DNA of 31,768 bases. It comes from Lawsonibacter hominis (GTDB taxonomy: Bacteria; Bacillota; Clostridia; Oscillospirales; Oscillospiraceae). Positions 7,056 through 15,785 of this stretch are shown here, one piece after another. The DNA lies in contig NZ_JACOPP010000028.1 in assembly GCF_014287895.1 (NCBI RefSeq), forward strand, positions 1-31,768. The letters run 5' to 3'. Each line of letters begins with the position of its first letter. Within the stretch, counting starts at the first letter, position 1. A program made the position numbers and the translations under genes. The notes below the pieces were generated by a model. It saw only the letters and a program-made list of their open reading frames with translations, had not been told where the DNA came from and searched no databases.

Positions 7056-10000
7056 ATGCCGGAAGCACAGAAGATACCGTTTCTAACATTGTTTTCCGCC
7101 TGGAAGCCGGGCGGCGAGCTGGCCGGGATCGCGGAGGGGCTCATGGTGACCCGCGCGGTCGTCGACAAGGCCGCCCGTTCCATCCGCGCGGAGGTGGAGT
7201 GCGCCCGTGCGCCGGAAGCGCCGGTAAAAGCCATGCTGGAGCGCAGCCTGGCCCTGGCCTACCGGGTGGAGCGGGTGGAGCTGGACCTGACGGAGGGGAG
7301 CGCGGCGCCGCCCCTGCCGGCTTCAGAGCGGGAGCAGGCGGCCGCGCCGCCGCCCGCCGCCGTTGTCACGGCCGACGACCCCTTCGCCCGTACCGAGGCG
7401 ATCCGGCGGGAGGCCCTGAAAAAGCTCAAGCTGGCCAGGCCGAAGGAGCATGCCCCCAAATCCGCAGGGGGGAAAAAGCAGCTGATCTACGGCCAGCATG
7501 CCATCAAGAAGGAGCCCGTCCCCATGGGGTCCCTGGAGCTGGACATGGGGACGGTGGTGGTCAAGGGCGACGTCTTCGCCGTGGACCACCGGGAGCTGAA
7601 AAAGCGGGGGGCCTGGGTCGTCTGCTTCGATGTGACCGACTATACCGGCTCGGTGCGGGTGTCCAAGTTTTTTCCCGGCGACGAGGGAAAGGCCATCGTG
7701 GACGGGGTAAAAAAGGGCCAGCATCTGTACCTCCAGGGCAAGCTGAACATCGACCGCTTTACCGGCGACATGGTGCTAGAGCCGTATGCCATCATGGAGG
7801 GACAGAAAGCGCAGAAGACCGACGACGCACCGGAAAAGCGGGTGGAACTGCACCTGCATACCACCATGTCCGCTATGGACGCCCTGACCCAGGTCAGTCC
7901 CAAGGCCGGGCCGGACAAAAACGTGGTGAAACGGGCGGAGGCCTGGGGGCACCGGGCCATTGCCATCACGGATCACGGCGTGGCCCAGGCGTTCCCGGAC
8001 GCCTGGCACTCCGCCAAAAAGATCAAGGTCCTCTACGGTGTGGAGGCCTATTACATCAATGATGTGGACGACCGGGTGGTGGTCCACGGGGAAGGGGAGC
8101 AGGATTTTACCGGCGAGATCGTCTGCTTCGATATCGAGACCACCGGATTGGACAAGCGGACCGACGCGATTACCGAGATCGGCGCGGTGGTGCTGCGGGA
8201 CGGCCGGGTGACCGAGCAGTTTTCCACGTTTGCCGACCCGGGCCGCCCCCTTTCCCGGGAAATCAGCGAGCTGACCGGCATCACCGACGCGATGCTGGAG
8301 GGCGCCCCCTCCCAGGCCGAGGCCATCGGGGCCTTCCTGGACTTCGCGGCCGGCCGGCCGCTGGCCGCCCATAACGCGGAATTCGACCTTGGCTTTATCG
8401 CCGAGGGCTGCCGCAGAATGGGCCGCCCTTTTGCGCCGACCTCCATCGATACGCTGATCCTGGCCCAGAATCTGCTGCCCGAGCTGGGCAAATACAAGCT
8501 GGATCTTGTGGCGGGCCACCTGAACCTGCCTGCCTTCAACCATCACCGTGCCTACGACGACGCGGCCACAGTGGGCTACATGCTGGTCCCGTTTTTTAAG
8601 ATGCTGGAGGACAGAGGCGTACATACCCTCCGGCAGATCAACCCCGCCATGACCCAGCTGCGGGGGGGCGGCAAGGCACGCCGCCAGCCCAAGCACCTGA
8701 TCGTGCTGGCCAAGAACCAGCTGGGCCTGCGCAACCTGTACCGGCTCATCTCCGACGCCCACCTGGAGCATTTCAAGCGCTATCCCATCATGCCCAAGAG
8801 CGCGATCAATCAGTTCCGGGAGGGGCTGATTTTGGGCTCTGCCTGTGAAGCGGGAGAGCTTTACGAGGCGGTCGTCAAGCGCAAGGACTTCGACGAGCTC
8901 AAGCGCATCGCCTCCTGGTACGACTTTCTGGAGATCCAGCCGGTGTGCAACAACGCCTTTATGCTGCGCAAGGGCATTGTGAAGAGCGAGGAGGAGATCC
9001 GGGACTTCAACCGTACCATCGTGGCGCTGGGCCGCGCCCTGGACAAGCCGGTATGCGCCACCGGAGACGTGCATTTTTTGGACCCGGAGGACGAGATCTA
9101 CCGCCATGTGCTGCTGGCCTCCAAGGGCTTTGAGGATGCGGATTCCAGCCTGCCCATTTACTTCAAGACCACCACGGAGATGCTGGAGGAGTTTTCCTAC
9201 CTGGGGAAGGAGGAGGCCTACAACGTGGTGGTGCGCAACACCAACCTGGTGGCCGACTGGTGCGAGGACGTGGCGCCCCTGCCCAAGGGCCTGTTCGCCC
9301 CCAAGATCGAGAACTCCGCAGAGGAGCTGACCCGGCTGGTCTGGGAGAAAGCGAAAGCCCTTTACGGAGAGCAGCCGCCTCAGATCGTCTTGGACCGGAT
9401 CAACGCCGAGCTGGGGGATATCATCAAGTGTAAATACGACGTGATCTACATGTCCGCGCAGAAGCTGGTGCAGGATTCTCTGGCTCACGGCTACCTGGTA
9501 GGCTCCCGGGGCTCGGTGGGTTCCTCTCTGGTGGCCTTCATGTCGGGCATCACGGAGGTCAATTCCCTGCCCCCCCATTACCGCTGTCCCAAGTGCAAGC
9601 ACTCTGACTTCGAGAGCGCAAAGCAGCTGGGGGCGGGCTGCGGCGCGGATATGCCGGACGCCGCATGTCCCGTGTGCGGCGCGCGGTATGAGAAGGACGG
9701 CTTCAATATCCCCTTTGAGACCTTTTTGGGCTTTGGCGGCGACAAGGTGCCCGATATCGACCTGAATTTCTCCGGCGAGTACCAGGCCAACGCCCACCGC
9801 TATACCTTTGAGCTCTTCGGGCAGACCCACGTGTTCCGGGCGGGCACCATCGGCACCGTGGCGGAAAAAACGGCCTTCGGCTATGTGAAGAAGTATATGG
9901 ATGAGCGGGGCATGCACGCCACGCGGGCGGAAGAAAACCGCCTGGCCCAGGGCTGTACCGGCGTCAAGCGCACCACCGGCCAGCACCCCGGCGGCATGGT

Positions 10001-11177
10001 GGTCATCCCGCAGAACCGGGAGATCTACGATTTCTGCCCGGTGCAGCATCCGGCGGACGATACGGGCACCGATATCGTCACCACCCATTTTGAATATCAC
10101 TCCATGGAGTCCAACCTTTTAAAGCTGGATATGCTGGGACACGACGACCCCACCATGATCCGCATGCTCCAGGATCTGACCGGGGTAGACCCCCAGAAGA
10201 TCCCCCTGGACGACGCGGGGACCATGAGCATCTTCACCTCCTCCGAAGTGCTGGGCTTTGTGGACGACCCGGTTCTGGGCCCCACCGGCGCGGTGGCCAT
10301 CCCGGAGTTCGGTACTTCCTTCGTCCGGGGCATGCTGGTGGATACCCAGCCCAGCGAATTCGATATCCTGGTCCGGCTGTCCGGCTTTTCCCATGGGACC
10401 GACGTGTGGCTGGGCAACGCCAAGGATCTGATCGTGGATCAGGGGATCCCGGTCGGCCAGGCCATCGGCTGCCGCGACGATATCATGCTCTTCTTGATCT
10501 CCTGCGGCATGCCGGAAAAGCGTTCCTTCAAGATCATGGAGGCGGTGCGGAAGGGCCGGGGCCTGCCCGACGGTGCGGAGGAGGAAATGATCGCCGCGGG
10601 GGTGCCGGAGTGGTACATCGGCTCCTGCAAGAAGATCAAATATCTCTTCCCCAAAGCCCATGCGGTGGCCTACGTGATGATGGCGTTCCGCATTGCCTGG
10701 TTCAAGGTCCATGAACCGCTGGCCTTCTACGCCGCCTATTTCTCCATCCGGGCCAAGGCCTTCGACGCCACCTGCATGTGTTGGGGGATGGACGCCTGCA
10801 AGGCGAAGATGAGAGAGATCAAGAGCAAGGAGAACCCCTCGGCGGTGGAGGAGGATATGCTGGTCACGCTGGAGGTGGTCTACGAGTTTTACCTCCGGGG
10901 CTTTCACTTCGAGCATGTGGACCTCTACCGCTCCCACGCGCTCAATTTCCTGATGGACCGGGAAAAGAAGAGCCTGCTTCCGCCCTTTACTTCGATTCCG
11001 GGTTTGGGCGAGACGGCGGCCTGGTCCATCATGGAACAGCGGGAGGGCAAGCAGTTTATTTCCATCGAGGAGTTCTCCGCCGCGTGTCCCAAGGTGTCCA
11101 AGACCCATATCGAACAGCTCAAGGCCGCCGGCGCTCTGGACGGCATGCCGGATACCAGCCAGATTACGCTGTTTTGA
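7056..11177 (+). CDS. polC: DNA polymerase III alpha subunit, Gram-positive PolC type
   Basis: Replicative polymerase of low-GC Gram-positives, with built-in proofreading. Of its 1373 residues, the first 160 or so are variable. An OB fold follows (about 165-260), then a PHP domain opening with HLHTTMSAMD (H266, H268). The DnaQ-like 3'-5' exonuclease inserted in it has FDIETTGL (D359, E361). The polymerase has a zinc knuckle (C844, C847, C871, C874) and the catalytic PDIDLNF (D900, D902). The C terminus is PDTSQITLF, the usual beta-clamp-binding tail. ATG 7056 follows AGGAGAG. The last codons are copied downstream in a direct repeat. Confidence 0.98.
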   Translation: MPEAQKIPFLTLFSAWKPGGELAGIAEGLMVTRAVVDKAARSIRAEVECARAPEAPVKAMLERSLALAYRVERVELDLTEGSAAPPLPASEREQAAAPPPAAVVTADDPFARTEAIRREALKKLKLARPKEHAPKSAGGKKQLIYGQHAIKKEPVPMGSLELDMGTVVVKGDVFAVDHRELKKRGAWVVCFDVTDYTGSVRVSKFFPGDEGKAIVDGVKKGQHLYLQGKLNIDRFTGDMVLEPYAIMEGQKAQKTDDAPEKRVELHLHTTMSAMDALTQVSPKAGPDKNVVKRAEAWGHRAIAITDHGVAQAFPDAWHSAKKIKVLYGVEAYYINDVDDRVVVHGEGEQDFTGEIVCFDIETTGLDKRTDAITEIGAVVLRDGRVTEQFSTFADPGRPLSREISELTGITDAMLEGAPSQAEAIGAFLDFAAGRPLAAHNAEFDLGFIAEGCRRMGRPFAPTSIDTLILAQNLLPELGKYKLDLVAGHLNLPAFNHHRAYDDAATVGYMLVPFFKMLEDRGVHTLRQINPAMTQLRGGGKARRQPKHLIVLAKNQLGLRNLYRLISDAHLEHFKRYPIMPKSAINQFREGLILGSACEAGELYEAVVKRKDFDELKRIASWYDFLEIQPVCNNAFMLRKGIVKSEEEIRDFNRTIVALGRALDKPVCATGDVHFLDPEDEIYRHVLLASKGFEDADSSLPIYFKTTTEMLEEFSYLGKEEAYNVVVRNTNLVADWCEDVAPLPKGLFAPKIENSAEELTRLVWEKAKALYGEQPPQIVLDRINAELGDIIKCKYDVIYMSAQKLVQDSLAHGYLVGSRGSVGSSLVAFMSGITEVNSLPPHYRCPKCKHSDFESAKQLGAGCGADMPDAACPVCGARYEKDGFNIPFETFLGFGGDKVPDIDLNFSGEYQANAHRYTFELFGQTHVFRAGTIGTVAEKTAFGYVKKYMDERGMHATRAEENRLAQGCTGVKRTTGQHPGGMVVIPQNREIYDFCPVQHPADDTGTDIVTTHFEYHSMESNLLKLDMLGHDDPTMIRMLQDLTGVDPQKIPLDDAGTMSIFTSSEVLGFVDDPVLGPTGAVAIPEFGTSFVRGMLVDTQPSEFDILVRLSGFSHGTDVWLGNAKDLIVDQGIPVGQAIGCRDDIMLFLISCGMPEKRSFKIMEAVRKGRGLPDGAEEEMIAAGVPEWYIGSCKKIKYLFPKAHAVAYVMMAFRIAWFKVHEPLAFYAAYFSIRAKAFDATCMCWGMDACKAKMREIKSKENPSAVEEDMLVTLEVVYEFYLRGFHFEHVDLYRSHALNFLMDREKKSLLPPFTSIPGLGETAAWSIMEQREGKQFISIEEFSAACPKVSKTHIEQLKAAGALDGMPDTSQITLF

Positions 11178-11424
11178 CGGGCGGCATGCCGTCCTTCGCC
11201 GCGCCGGCGGCGTCCAAGGGTTTTGCACGGCAAAACCTTGCTGTGGGGCGGATCCATTCCGCCCCACAGGTGAACGAAACCGGGCCCCCCGGAAAGCCGT
11301 TGGCTTTCCGGGGCCATGCCGGATACCAGCCAGATTACGCTGTTTTGACGGGCGGCATGCCGTCCTTCGCCGCGCCGGCGGCGTCCAAGGGGGTTGCACG
11401 GCAAAACCCTGCTGTGGGGCGGAT
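11144..11424 (+). repeat. Direct repeat duplicating the polC 3' end (two copies of about 110 bp)
   Basis: Bases 11144-11253 recur at 11315-11424, 171 bases further on, with about three mismatches. The unit includes the last codons of polC (MPDTSQITLF and TGA) plus about 75 bases of downstream sequence. The second copy has no reading frame in front of it. Inside the unit are GTTTTGC/GCAAAAC and the end of a 13-bp stem (GGACGGCATGCCG 11138-11150 with 11182-11194) that encloses the polC stop. Confidence 0.85.
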
Positions 11425-11484
11425 TCCGCTCGCCCGGCAGGGGAAGGAAAACAGGTCCCCGCAAACGCCGGAGGCGTTTGCGGG
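11241..11484. repeat. Cluster of three perfect 12-bp hairpins
   Basis: CTGTGGGGCGGA (11241-11252) pairs with 11258-11269. CCCCGGAAAGCC (11287-11298) pairs with 11302-11313, loop GTT. CCCGCAAACGCC (11458-11469) pairs with 11473-11484, loop GGA. None has a T-run. Together with the next hairpin they fill the 570-base gap between polC and hisZ, in which I see no gene. Confidence 0.7.
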
Positions 11485-11545
11485 CCATACCGGATGTCGG
11501 ACGGGCTTGCCGGGGACGGCGAAATGTGCCATGCTGCCGGAAAGC

Positions 11546-11595
11546 GTCAGCGGAAGGGCACGGGGGGCAAACGCCCCCCGTGCCCTTCCGCTGAC
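11546..11595. repeat. Perfect 23-bp hairpin with AAAC loop
   Basis: The arm 11546-11568 (starting GTCAGCGGAAGGG) is fully complementary to 11573-11595, leaving the four-base loop AAAC. It is followed by AAAAGC, not a T-run. The length and perfection suggest a mobile or repeated palindrome rather than a simple terminator, although it would also stop or pause transcription from polC before the his promoter. Confidence 0.75.
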
Positions 11596-11682
11596 AAAAG
11601 CAGCGGGACGGCGGCAAGGCGGCGCTCCTGCGCCGGAGGGACGGAAGTTTATTCGGCCTTGCCGCAAAAGGACGGCAATCGC

Positions 11683-11711
11683 TTGACAAGCGGCAGGAAA
11701 TATAGTATATT
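11683..11711 (+). promoter_or_regulatory. Sigma-A promoter of the his operon
   Basis: TTGACA (11683-11688), a 17-base spacer and TATATT (11706-11711) give five or six consensus bases in each box at ideal spacing. Transcription should start near 11718, about 32 bases before the hisZ GTG. It is the strongest promoter-like match in the first half of the window. Confidence 0.8.
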
Positions 11712-11718
11712 AGCGTGG

Positions 11719-11728
11719 TAACGCGTTA
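11719..11728. promoter_or_regulatory. Candidate operator of the his operon
   Basis: TAACGCGTTA is a perfect 10-base palindrome lying right at the predicted transcription start. That is a normal place for a repressor to block initiation. A histidine repressor such as the YerC/HisR type is possible, but I cannot match the site to a known consensus. No T-box leader is present. Confidence 0.45.
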
Positions 11729-11749
11729 AAGTAAAAGGGGAGATGCCCT

Positions 11750-12922
11750 GTGAAGTACACCATCAATACCCCCGAAGGGACCCGGGACCGGCTGTTTGCC
11801 GAGTGCAGGGACCGGCGGCGGGTGCAAAATGCCCTGACCGCCCTCTTTCGCCGCCGGAGCTATGCGGAGGTCTCCACCCCCGAGGTGGAGTTTTATGACC
11901 TGTTCCTCCAGTCGGGCAATCCCATGCCCCAGGAGGCTATGCTGAAGATCGTCGACCGCAGCGGCAGGATACTGGTGATGCGGCCGGATTGCACCACGCC
12001 CATCGCGCGGGTGGCGGCCACCAAGCTGAAGACCCTGCCCTTGCCCCAGCGGCTTTATTACGATGAAACGGTCTTCCGCTCCGGGGCGGAGCACCGGGGC
12101 AGCAGCGGAGAGATCGCCCAGTGCGGCGTGGAGCTGATCGGCGCCGCCGGCGCCAAGGCAGACCTGGAGGTCGTGGCCCTGGCGGTGGACGCCCTGCGCT
12201 CCTGCGGGCTGGAGCGCTTTCACATTGAGCTGGGCCATGCCGGATTTTTCAAATCCCTGGCCGCCGGTATGGAGATGGATGGGGAGACCGTGGAAAAGAT
12301 GCGCGCGCTCATTGAGGGAAAGAATTTTGCCGCATTGGGAGACCTGCTGGAGCCCTATGCCGACCGGAGCGCCTGTGCCGCGCTGGCGAGGCTTTCCCGC
12401 CTGTTCGGCGGGGTGGAGGTGCTGGAGGAAGCGCAGCGTCTCGCGGGGAAAAACGAGGCGCTGACCTACCTGCACGACCTGTGCCGGGAACTGGAAGCCG
12501 CCGGATACGGAGACTTCCTCCGCTTTGACCTGGGTCTGGTCCACCAGATCGACTATTATACCGGCGTGGTCTTCCGGGGCTATGTGGAGGGGGCGGGGGA
12601 CGCCGTTCTCTCCGGCGGCCGGTACGACGGCCTGGTGGCCGCCTTTGGACGCAACGCGCCTGCCACCGGATTTGCCATCGACGTGGACGCGGTGGCAGGC
12701 TGCCTGAGCGCGGGGGAGCCGCCCCGGCTGGGGGTATTGGTCCACTTTGCGCCGGGCCAGCTCGCCCGGGCGCTGACGGCGGTGGACGGCCGGGCGGGGG
12801 GGACCTGCGAACTCTCCCCCTGCGAAACGCTGGAGGCCACGCTGTCCCTGGCCAGGGAGAAGGGGGCCGCCCGTGTGCTGGTGCTGGAGCAGCAAGGGGA
12901 GAGGCTGGTGGATGTGCCATGA
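11750..12922 (+). CDS. hisZ: ATP phosphoribosyltransferase regulatory subunit
   Basis: Catalytically silent class II aminoacyl-tRNA-synthetase-like partner of short HisG, needed for activity and histidine feedback of the first step of histidine synthesis. The 390 residues begin with a HisRS-like PEGTRDRLFAEC. They keep motif-2-like VMRPDCTTPIARVAA and RLYYDETVFRSG, and YYTGVVFRGY with LSGGRYDGL further on. It lacks a tRNA-binding domain. It is paired with a short-form hisG that starts inside its stop codon, which distinguishes it from true HisRS. The start is GTG 11750 after AAAGGGGAGA. It is the first gene of the his operon. Confidence 0.95.
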   Translation: MKYTINTPEGTRDRLFAECRDRRRVQNALTALFRRRSYAEVSTPEVEFYDLFLQSGNPMPQEAMLKIVDRSGRILVMRPDCTTPIARVAATKLKTLPLPQRLYYDETVFRSGAEHRGSSGEIAQCGVELIGAAGAKADLEVVALAVDALRSCGLERFHIELGHAGFFKSLAAGMEMDGETVEKMRALIEGKNFAALGDLLEPYADRSACAALARLSRLFGGVEVLEEAQRLAGKNEALTYLHDLCRELEAAGYGDFLRFDLGLVHQIDYYTGVVFRGYVEGAGDAVLSGGRYDGLVAAFGRNAPATGFAIDVDAVAGCLSAGEPPRLGVLVHFAPGQLARALTAVDGRAGGTCELSPCETLEATLSLAREKGAARVLVLEQQGERLVDVP

Positions 12923-13569
12923 CCATGAACACAAACCGTCTGCGCCTGGCGCTGACGAAAGGGCGCCTGCAGGACAAAAGCGTGGAGCTCTTCGAGGCCA
13001 TGGGCCTGGACGGTTCCCCCATTCGAAATCCCGGACGTCGGCTGATCCATTCCATCCCCAACTATCCGCTGGACGCGGTGCTGGCCAAGGCCCCCGATGT
13101 GATCACCTACGTGGAACACGGCGTATGCGACCTGGGTATCGTGGGCAAGGACACCATCCTGGAGCAGGGCAAGTCCTTTTACGAGGTGCTGGACCTGGGC
13201 TTTGGCCGCTGCCGCTTTGCCCTGGCGGTGAAGGAGGGGAGCGACTTCTACGGTACTTACAAGACCCGGCGGATCGCCAGCAAATATCCCAATGTGGCCC
13301 GCGCCTTCTTCGAGAAGAAGGGCATGGACGTGGATATCATCAAGATCGAGGGCAGTGTGGAGCTGGCCCCCATTCTGGATTTGGCGGATGCTATCGTGGA
13401 TATCGTGGAGACCGGGGCCACGCTGCGGGAAAACGGGCTGACCCCCATCGAGGACGTGGCGCAGGTGAGCGCCCGCCTGATCGTAAACACGGCCAGCATG
13501 AAGCTGTATCAGACGGAAATCGAGGATTTTATTGCCCGTTGTGAGGCGGAATTGGAGAAGCGGAAATGA
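12919..13569 (+). CDS. hisG: ATP phosphoribosyltransferase catalytic subunit, short form
   Basis: Joins ATP and PRPP to make phosphoribosyl-ATP, the committed step of histidine synthesis. The 216 residues are those of the short form that needs HisZ; the C-terminal regulatory domain of long HisG is absent. Recognisable parts are RLALTKGRLQDKSVELFE, VCDLGIVGKDTILEQG, and the PRPP-binding region DAIVDIVETGATLRENGL. ATG 12919 overlaps the hisZ stop. A second in-frame ATG at 12925 is also possible. It overlaps hisD at its end. Confidence 0.96.
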   Translation: MTMNTNRLRLALTKGRLQDKSVELFEAMGLDGSPIRNPGRRLIHSIPNYPLDAVLAKAPDVITYVEHGVCDLGIVGKDTILEQGKSFYEVLDLGFGRCRFALAVKEGSDFYGTYKTRRIASKYPNVARAFFEKKGMDVDIIKIEGSVELAPILDLADAIVDIVETGATLRENGLTPIEDVAQVSARLIVNTASMKLYQTEIEDFIARCEAELEKRK

Positions 13570-14840
13570 TTCAGATCGTAACGGCGGACGGCAGGGCGGA
13601 GCAGCAGGTCATCTCCGCCATGCGCGCCCGGCAGGCGCAGGCCAATGCGGCCATCGAGGCGGCTGTCGCTGAGATTTTTAATACGGTAAAGGAAAACGGG
13701 TTTTCAGCCGTGCGGGACTACTCCCTGTGCTTTGACCACGCCGAGCCGCGGGAGATCCGCCGGGAGGAGCTGGACGCGGCCTATGCCGCCTGCCCCGGGG
13801 CGCTGATCGCGGCCCTGGAGCACGCCGCGGCCAACATCCGGGACTACAACGAAAAGCTGCTCTCCCACACGCTGGAGTGGAGCTCTCCCGACGGCGGCGT
13901 GGTCGGCCGCATCGTACGGGGGCTGAAGCGGGTGGGCGTCTATGTGCCCGGCGGGACGGCGGCCTATCCCTCCTCCGTGCTGATGAACGCAGTGCCCGCC
14001 AAGGTGGCCGGGGTGGAGGAAATCGTGATGGTCACCCCGCCTACGGGGAATCTGAACCACGCCGTGCTGGCCGCGGCAAAGATCGCCGGGGTGGACCGGG
14101 TGATCGCCGTGGGCGGCGCCCAGGCGGTGGCGGCGCTCACCTATGGCGCGGGCTTTATTCCCCGGGTGGATAAGCTGGTGGGACCGGGCAACGCCTATGT
14201 GGCCGCCGCCAAGCGTATGGCCTACGGCACGCTGGACATCGACATGGTGGCCGGCCCCTCGGAGGTGCTGGTCATCGCGGACGAGACCGCCCGGCCCAAG
14301 GATGTGGCCGCCGACCTGCTGAGCCAGGCGGAGCACGACAAGCTGGCCTCCGCCGTGCTGCTGACCACCAGCGCCGCGTTGGCACAGGCGGTGGACGCCG
14401 AGCTCGTCCGGCAGACCGGGTACCTCAGCCGCTCTGAGATCATGGAGTGCGCCCTGCGGGACTTCGGCTGCGCCATCGTGTGCCGGGACCTGGAACAGGC
14501 CGCGCAGCTGGCCAATGAGATCGCCCCGGAGCACCTGGAGATCATGACTGCGGACCCGCGCGCCCTGCTGCCCGCCATCCGCAACGCGGGAGCGGTCTTT
14601 CTGGGGGCCTGGTCGCCGGAGCCTCTGGGGGACTACCTGGCGGGCCCTGACCACGTGCTTCCCACCTCGGGGACGGCGCGGTTTTTCTCGCCGTTGAGTG
14701 TGGACAGCTTCCTCAAGACCATGAGCGTCATCCAATATGACCGCGCCAGCCTCGCCCCCATCGCCGGGCAGATCGTCACCCTGGCGGAGAGCGAACACCT
14801 GACGGCCCACGCCAACTCCATCCGGGTACGCTTTGAATAA
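13566..14840 (+). CDS. hisD: Histidinol dehydrogenase
   Basis: Oxidises L-histidinol to L-histidine in two NAD-dependent steps at a zinc site. The 424 residues are the normal length. Diagnostic parts are GVYVPGGTAAYPSSVLMNA, VDKLVGPGNAYVAAAK, DMVAGPSEVLVIAD, LLSQAEHDKLASAVL and the catalytic Glu-His in NEIAPEHLEI. ATG 13566 overlaps the hisG stop as ATGA, so translation is coupled. It is the last enzyme of the pathway. Confidence 0.97.
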   Translation: MIQIVTADGRAEQQVISAMRARQAQANAAIEAAVAEIFNTVKENGFSAVRDYSLCFDHAEPREIRREELDAAYAACPGALIAALEHAAANIRDYNEKLLSHTLEWSSPDGGVVGRIVRGLKRVGVYVPGGTAAYPSSVLMNAVPAKVAGVEEIVMVTPPTGNLNHAVLAAAKIAGVDRVIAVGGAQAVAALTYGAGFIPRVDKLVGPGNAYVAAAKRMAYGTLDIDMVAGPSEVLVIADETARPKDVAADLLSQAEHDKLASAVLLTTSAALAQAVDAELVRQTGYLSRSEIMECALRDFGCAIVCRDLEQAAQLANEIAPEHLEIMTADPRALLPAIRNAGAVFLGAWSPEPLGDYLAGPDHVLPTSGTARFFSPLSVDSFLKTMSVIQYDRASLAPIAGQIVTLAESEHLTAHANSIRVRFE

Positions 14841-14865
14841 AACTGTGGAACGAGGAGGAATTTCC

Positions 14866-15477
14866 GTGAAAGTGCCTGTGTACCGGGCGGGAGAGGCCCC
14901 CAGCCGGGCCTATTCCATTGAACGCAAGACCAAAGAGACCCAGATCGCCGTGAACCTCTGCCTGGACGGGGGCGAGGTGCGGGTATCCACCGGCATCGGC
15001 TTTTTTGACCATATGCTCACCGCCCTGGCCTTCTACGCCGGCTTCGGCCTGGAGCTGGAGGCCGCGGGGGACCTGGAGGTGGACGGCCACCACACGGTGG
15101 AGGACACCGGCATCGTCCTGGGCCAGGCTTTGAACCATGCCCTTGGGGACCGGAAGGGCATCCGCCGGTTCGCCTCCGCCTGCATCCCCATGGACGAGGC
15201 CCTGTGCTTCGCGGCCCTGGACTTCTCCAACCGGCCGTTCCTGGTCTTTGATGCGCAGATGCCCCAGTCCAGGATGGGCGATTATGAGTCCTGCCTCACC
15301 GAGGAGTTCCTGCGGGCCTTCGCGTTCAACAGCGGCTTGACCTTACATATGAAATGCCGCTACGGCTCCAACGCCCACCACATCACCGAGGCCCTGTTCA
15401 AGGCCCTGGGGGTGGCGATAAAGGAGGCCGTCACGGTCACCGGCACCGGCGTCACCTCCACCAAGGGAGTCCTGTGA
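14866..15477 (+). CDS. hisB: Imidazoleglycerol-phosphate dehydratase
   Basis: Manganese enzyme dehydrating IGP to imidazole-acetol phosphate. The 203 residues are the monofunctional form, without the N-terminal phosphatase of the enterobacterial fusion. The two half-repeats show GIGFFDHMLTALA and DGHHTVEDTGIVLG, then SNAHHITEALFKALG near the end. I chose GTG 14866 because GAGGAGG lies seven bases upstream. A TTG at 14833 would add 11 residues not typical of the family. The next reading frame starts in its stop codon (TGATG). Confidence 0.95.
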   Translation: MKVPVYRAGEAPSRAYSIERKTKETQIAVNLCLDGGEVRVSTGIGFFDHMLTALAFYAGFGLELEAAGDLEVDGHHTVEDTGIVLGQALNHALGDRKGIRRFASACIPMDEALCFAALDFSNRPFLVFDAQMPQSRMGDYESCLTEEFLRAFAFNSGLTLHMKCRYGSNAHHITEALFKALGVAIKEAVTVTGTGVTSTKGVL

Positions 15478-15785
15478 TGGCGGCGGAGAACGGGACGCTG
15501 CGGGCCTTCCGCGCCCTGGTGAGGATCCCCGATCTGACCCGGCGGCTGCGGTCCTGGGGCCTGGTGGGACATATGCCCGCCCGCAGGGATCACCGGCGAA
15601 GGGGCTGGGCCTGGGCCTGTCAGGCCGCGGCCGGGGCGCTGGCCCGGAAGGCAAATTGCACCGAGATCATGCCGCTGACCGGCGCCAAAGAGGCGGGCGC
15701 CCCCGCCTTTTATGAGAGGGCGGGCTATGACCGCCGGGAAAAGACAGTCCTTCTTCAGCGGCTGGAAGGAGGCATACAGACATGA
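15477..15785 (+). CDS. Truncated GNAT-family acetyltransferase, probable remnant
   Basis: The 102-residue product resembles only the C-terminal two thirds of a GNAT N-acetyltransferase. RRDHRRRGWAWA sits where the acetyl-CoA loop should be, and LARKANCTEIMPLTG then AFYERAGYDRREKTVLL match the last strands. The N-terminal strands are missing, and the RGxGxG/A loop has lost a glycine (RGWAWA). It begins in the hisB stop (TGATG) and ends in the hisH start (ATGA), so it is translated in the operon if it is stable. It is not a known histidine enzyme. Either a decaying passenger or a reduced protein is possible; I favour decay. Confidence 0.6.
   Translation: MAAENGTLRAFRALVRIPDLTRRLRSWGLVGHMPARRDHRRRGWAWACQAAAGALARKANCTEIMPLTGAKEAGAPAFYERAGYDRREKTVLLQRLEGGIQT

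Noticed and set aside
11144..11424. CRISPR array
   Set aside because: Only two copies of one long unit exist, with no set of regular short repeats and spacers and no cas genes.
11178..11690. Open frames through the polC-hisZ gap
   Set aside because: They are composed of the direct repeat and hairpin arms, so the apparent repeats in the protein come from the DNA repeats; no start signals are present.
11711..11730. AGCGTGGTAACGCG, which resembles the T-box antiterminator AGGGTGGNACCGCG
   Set aside because: It lies immediately after the -10 box, so no stem I or specifier codon could precede it in the transcript. No terminator hairpin follows, and TGGT does not fit the expected C73 end of tRNA-His. 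The palindrome reading is simpler.
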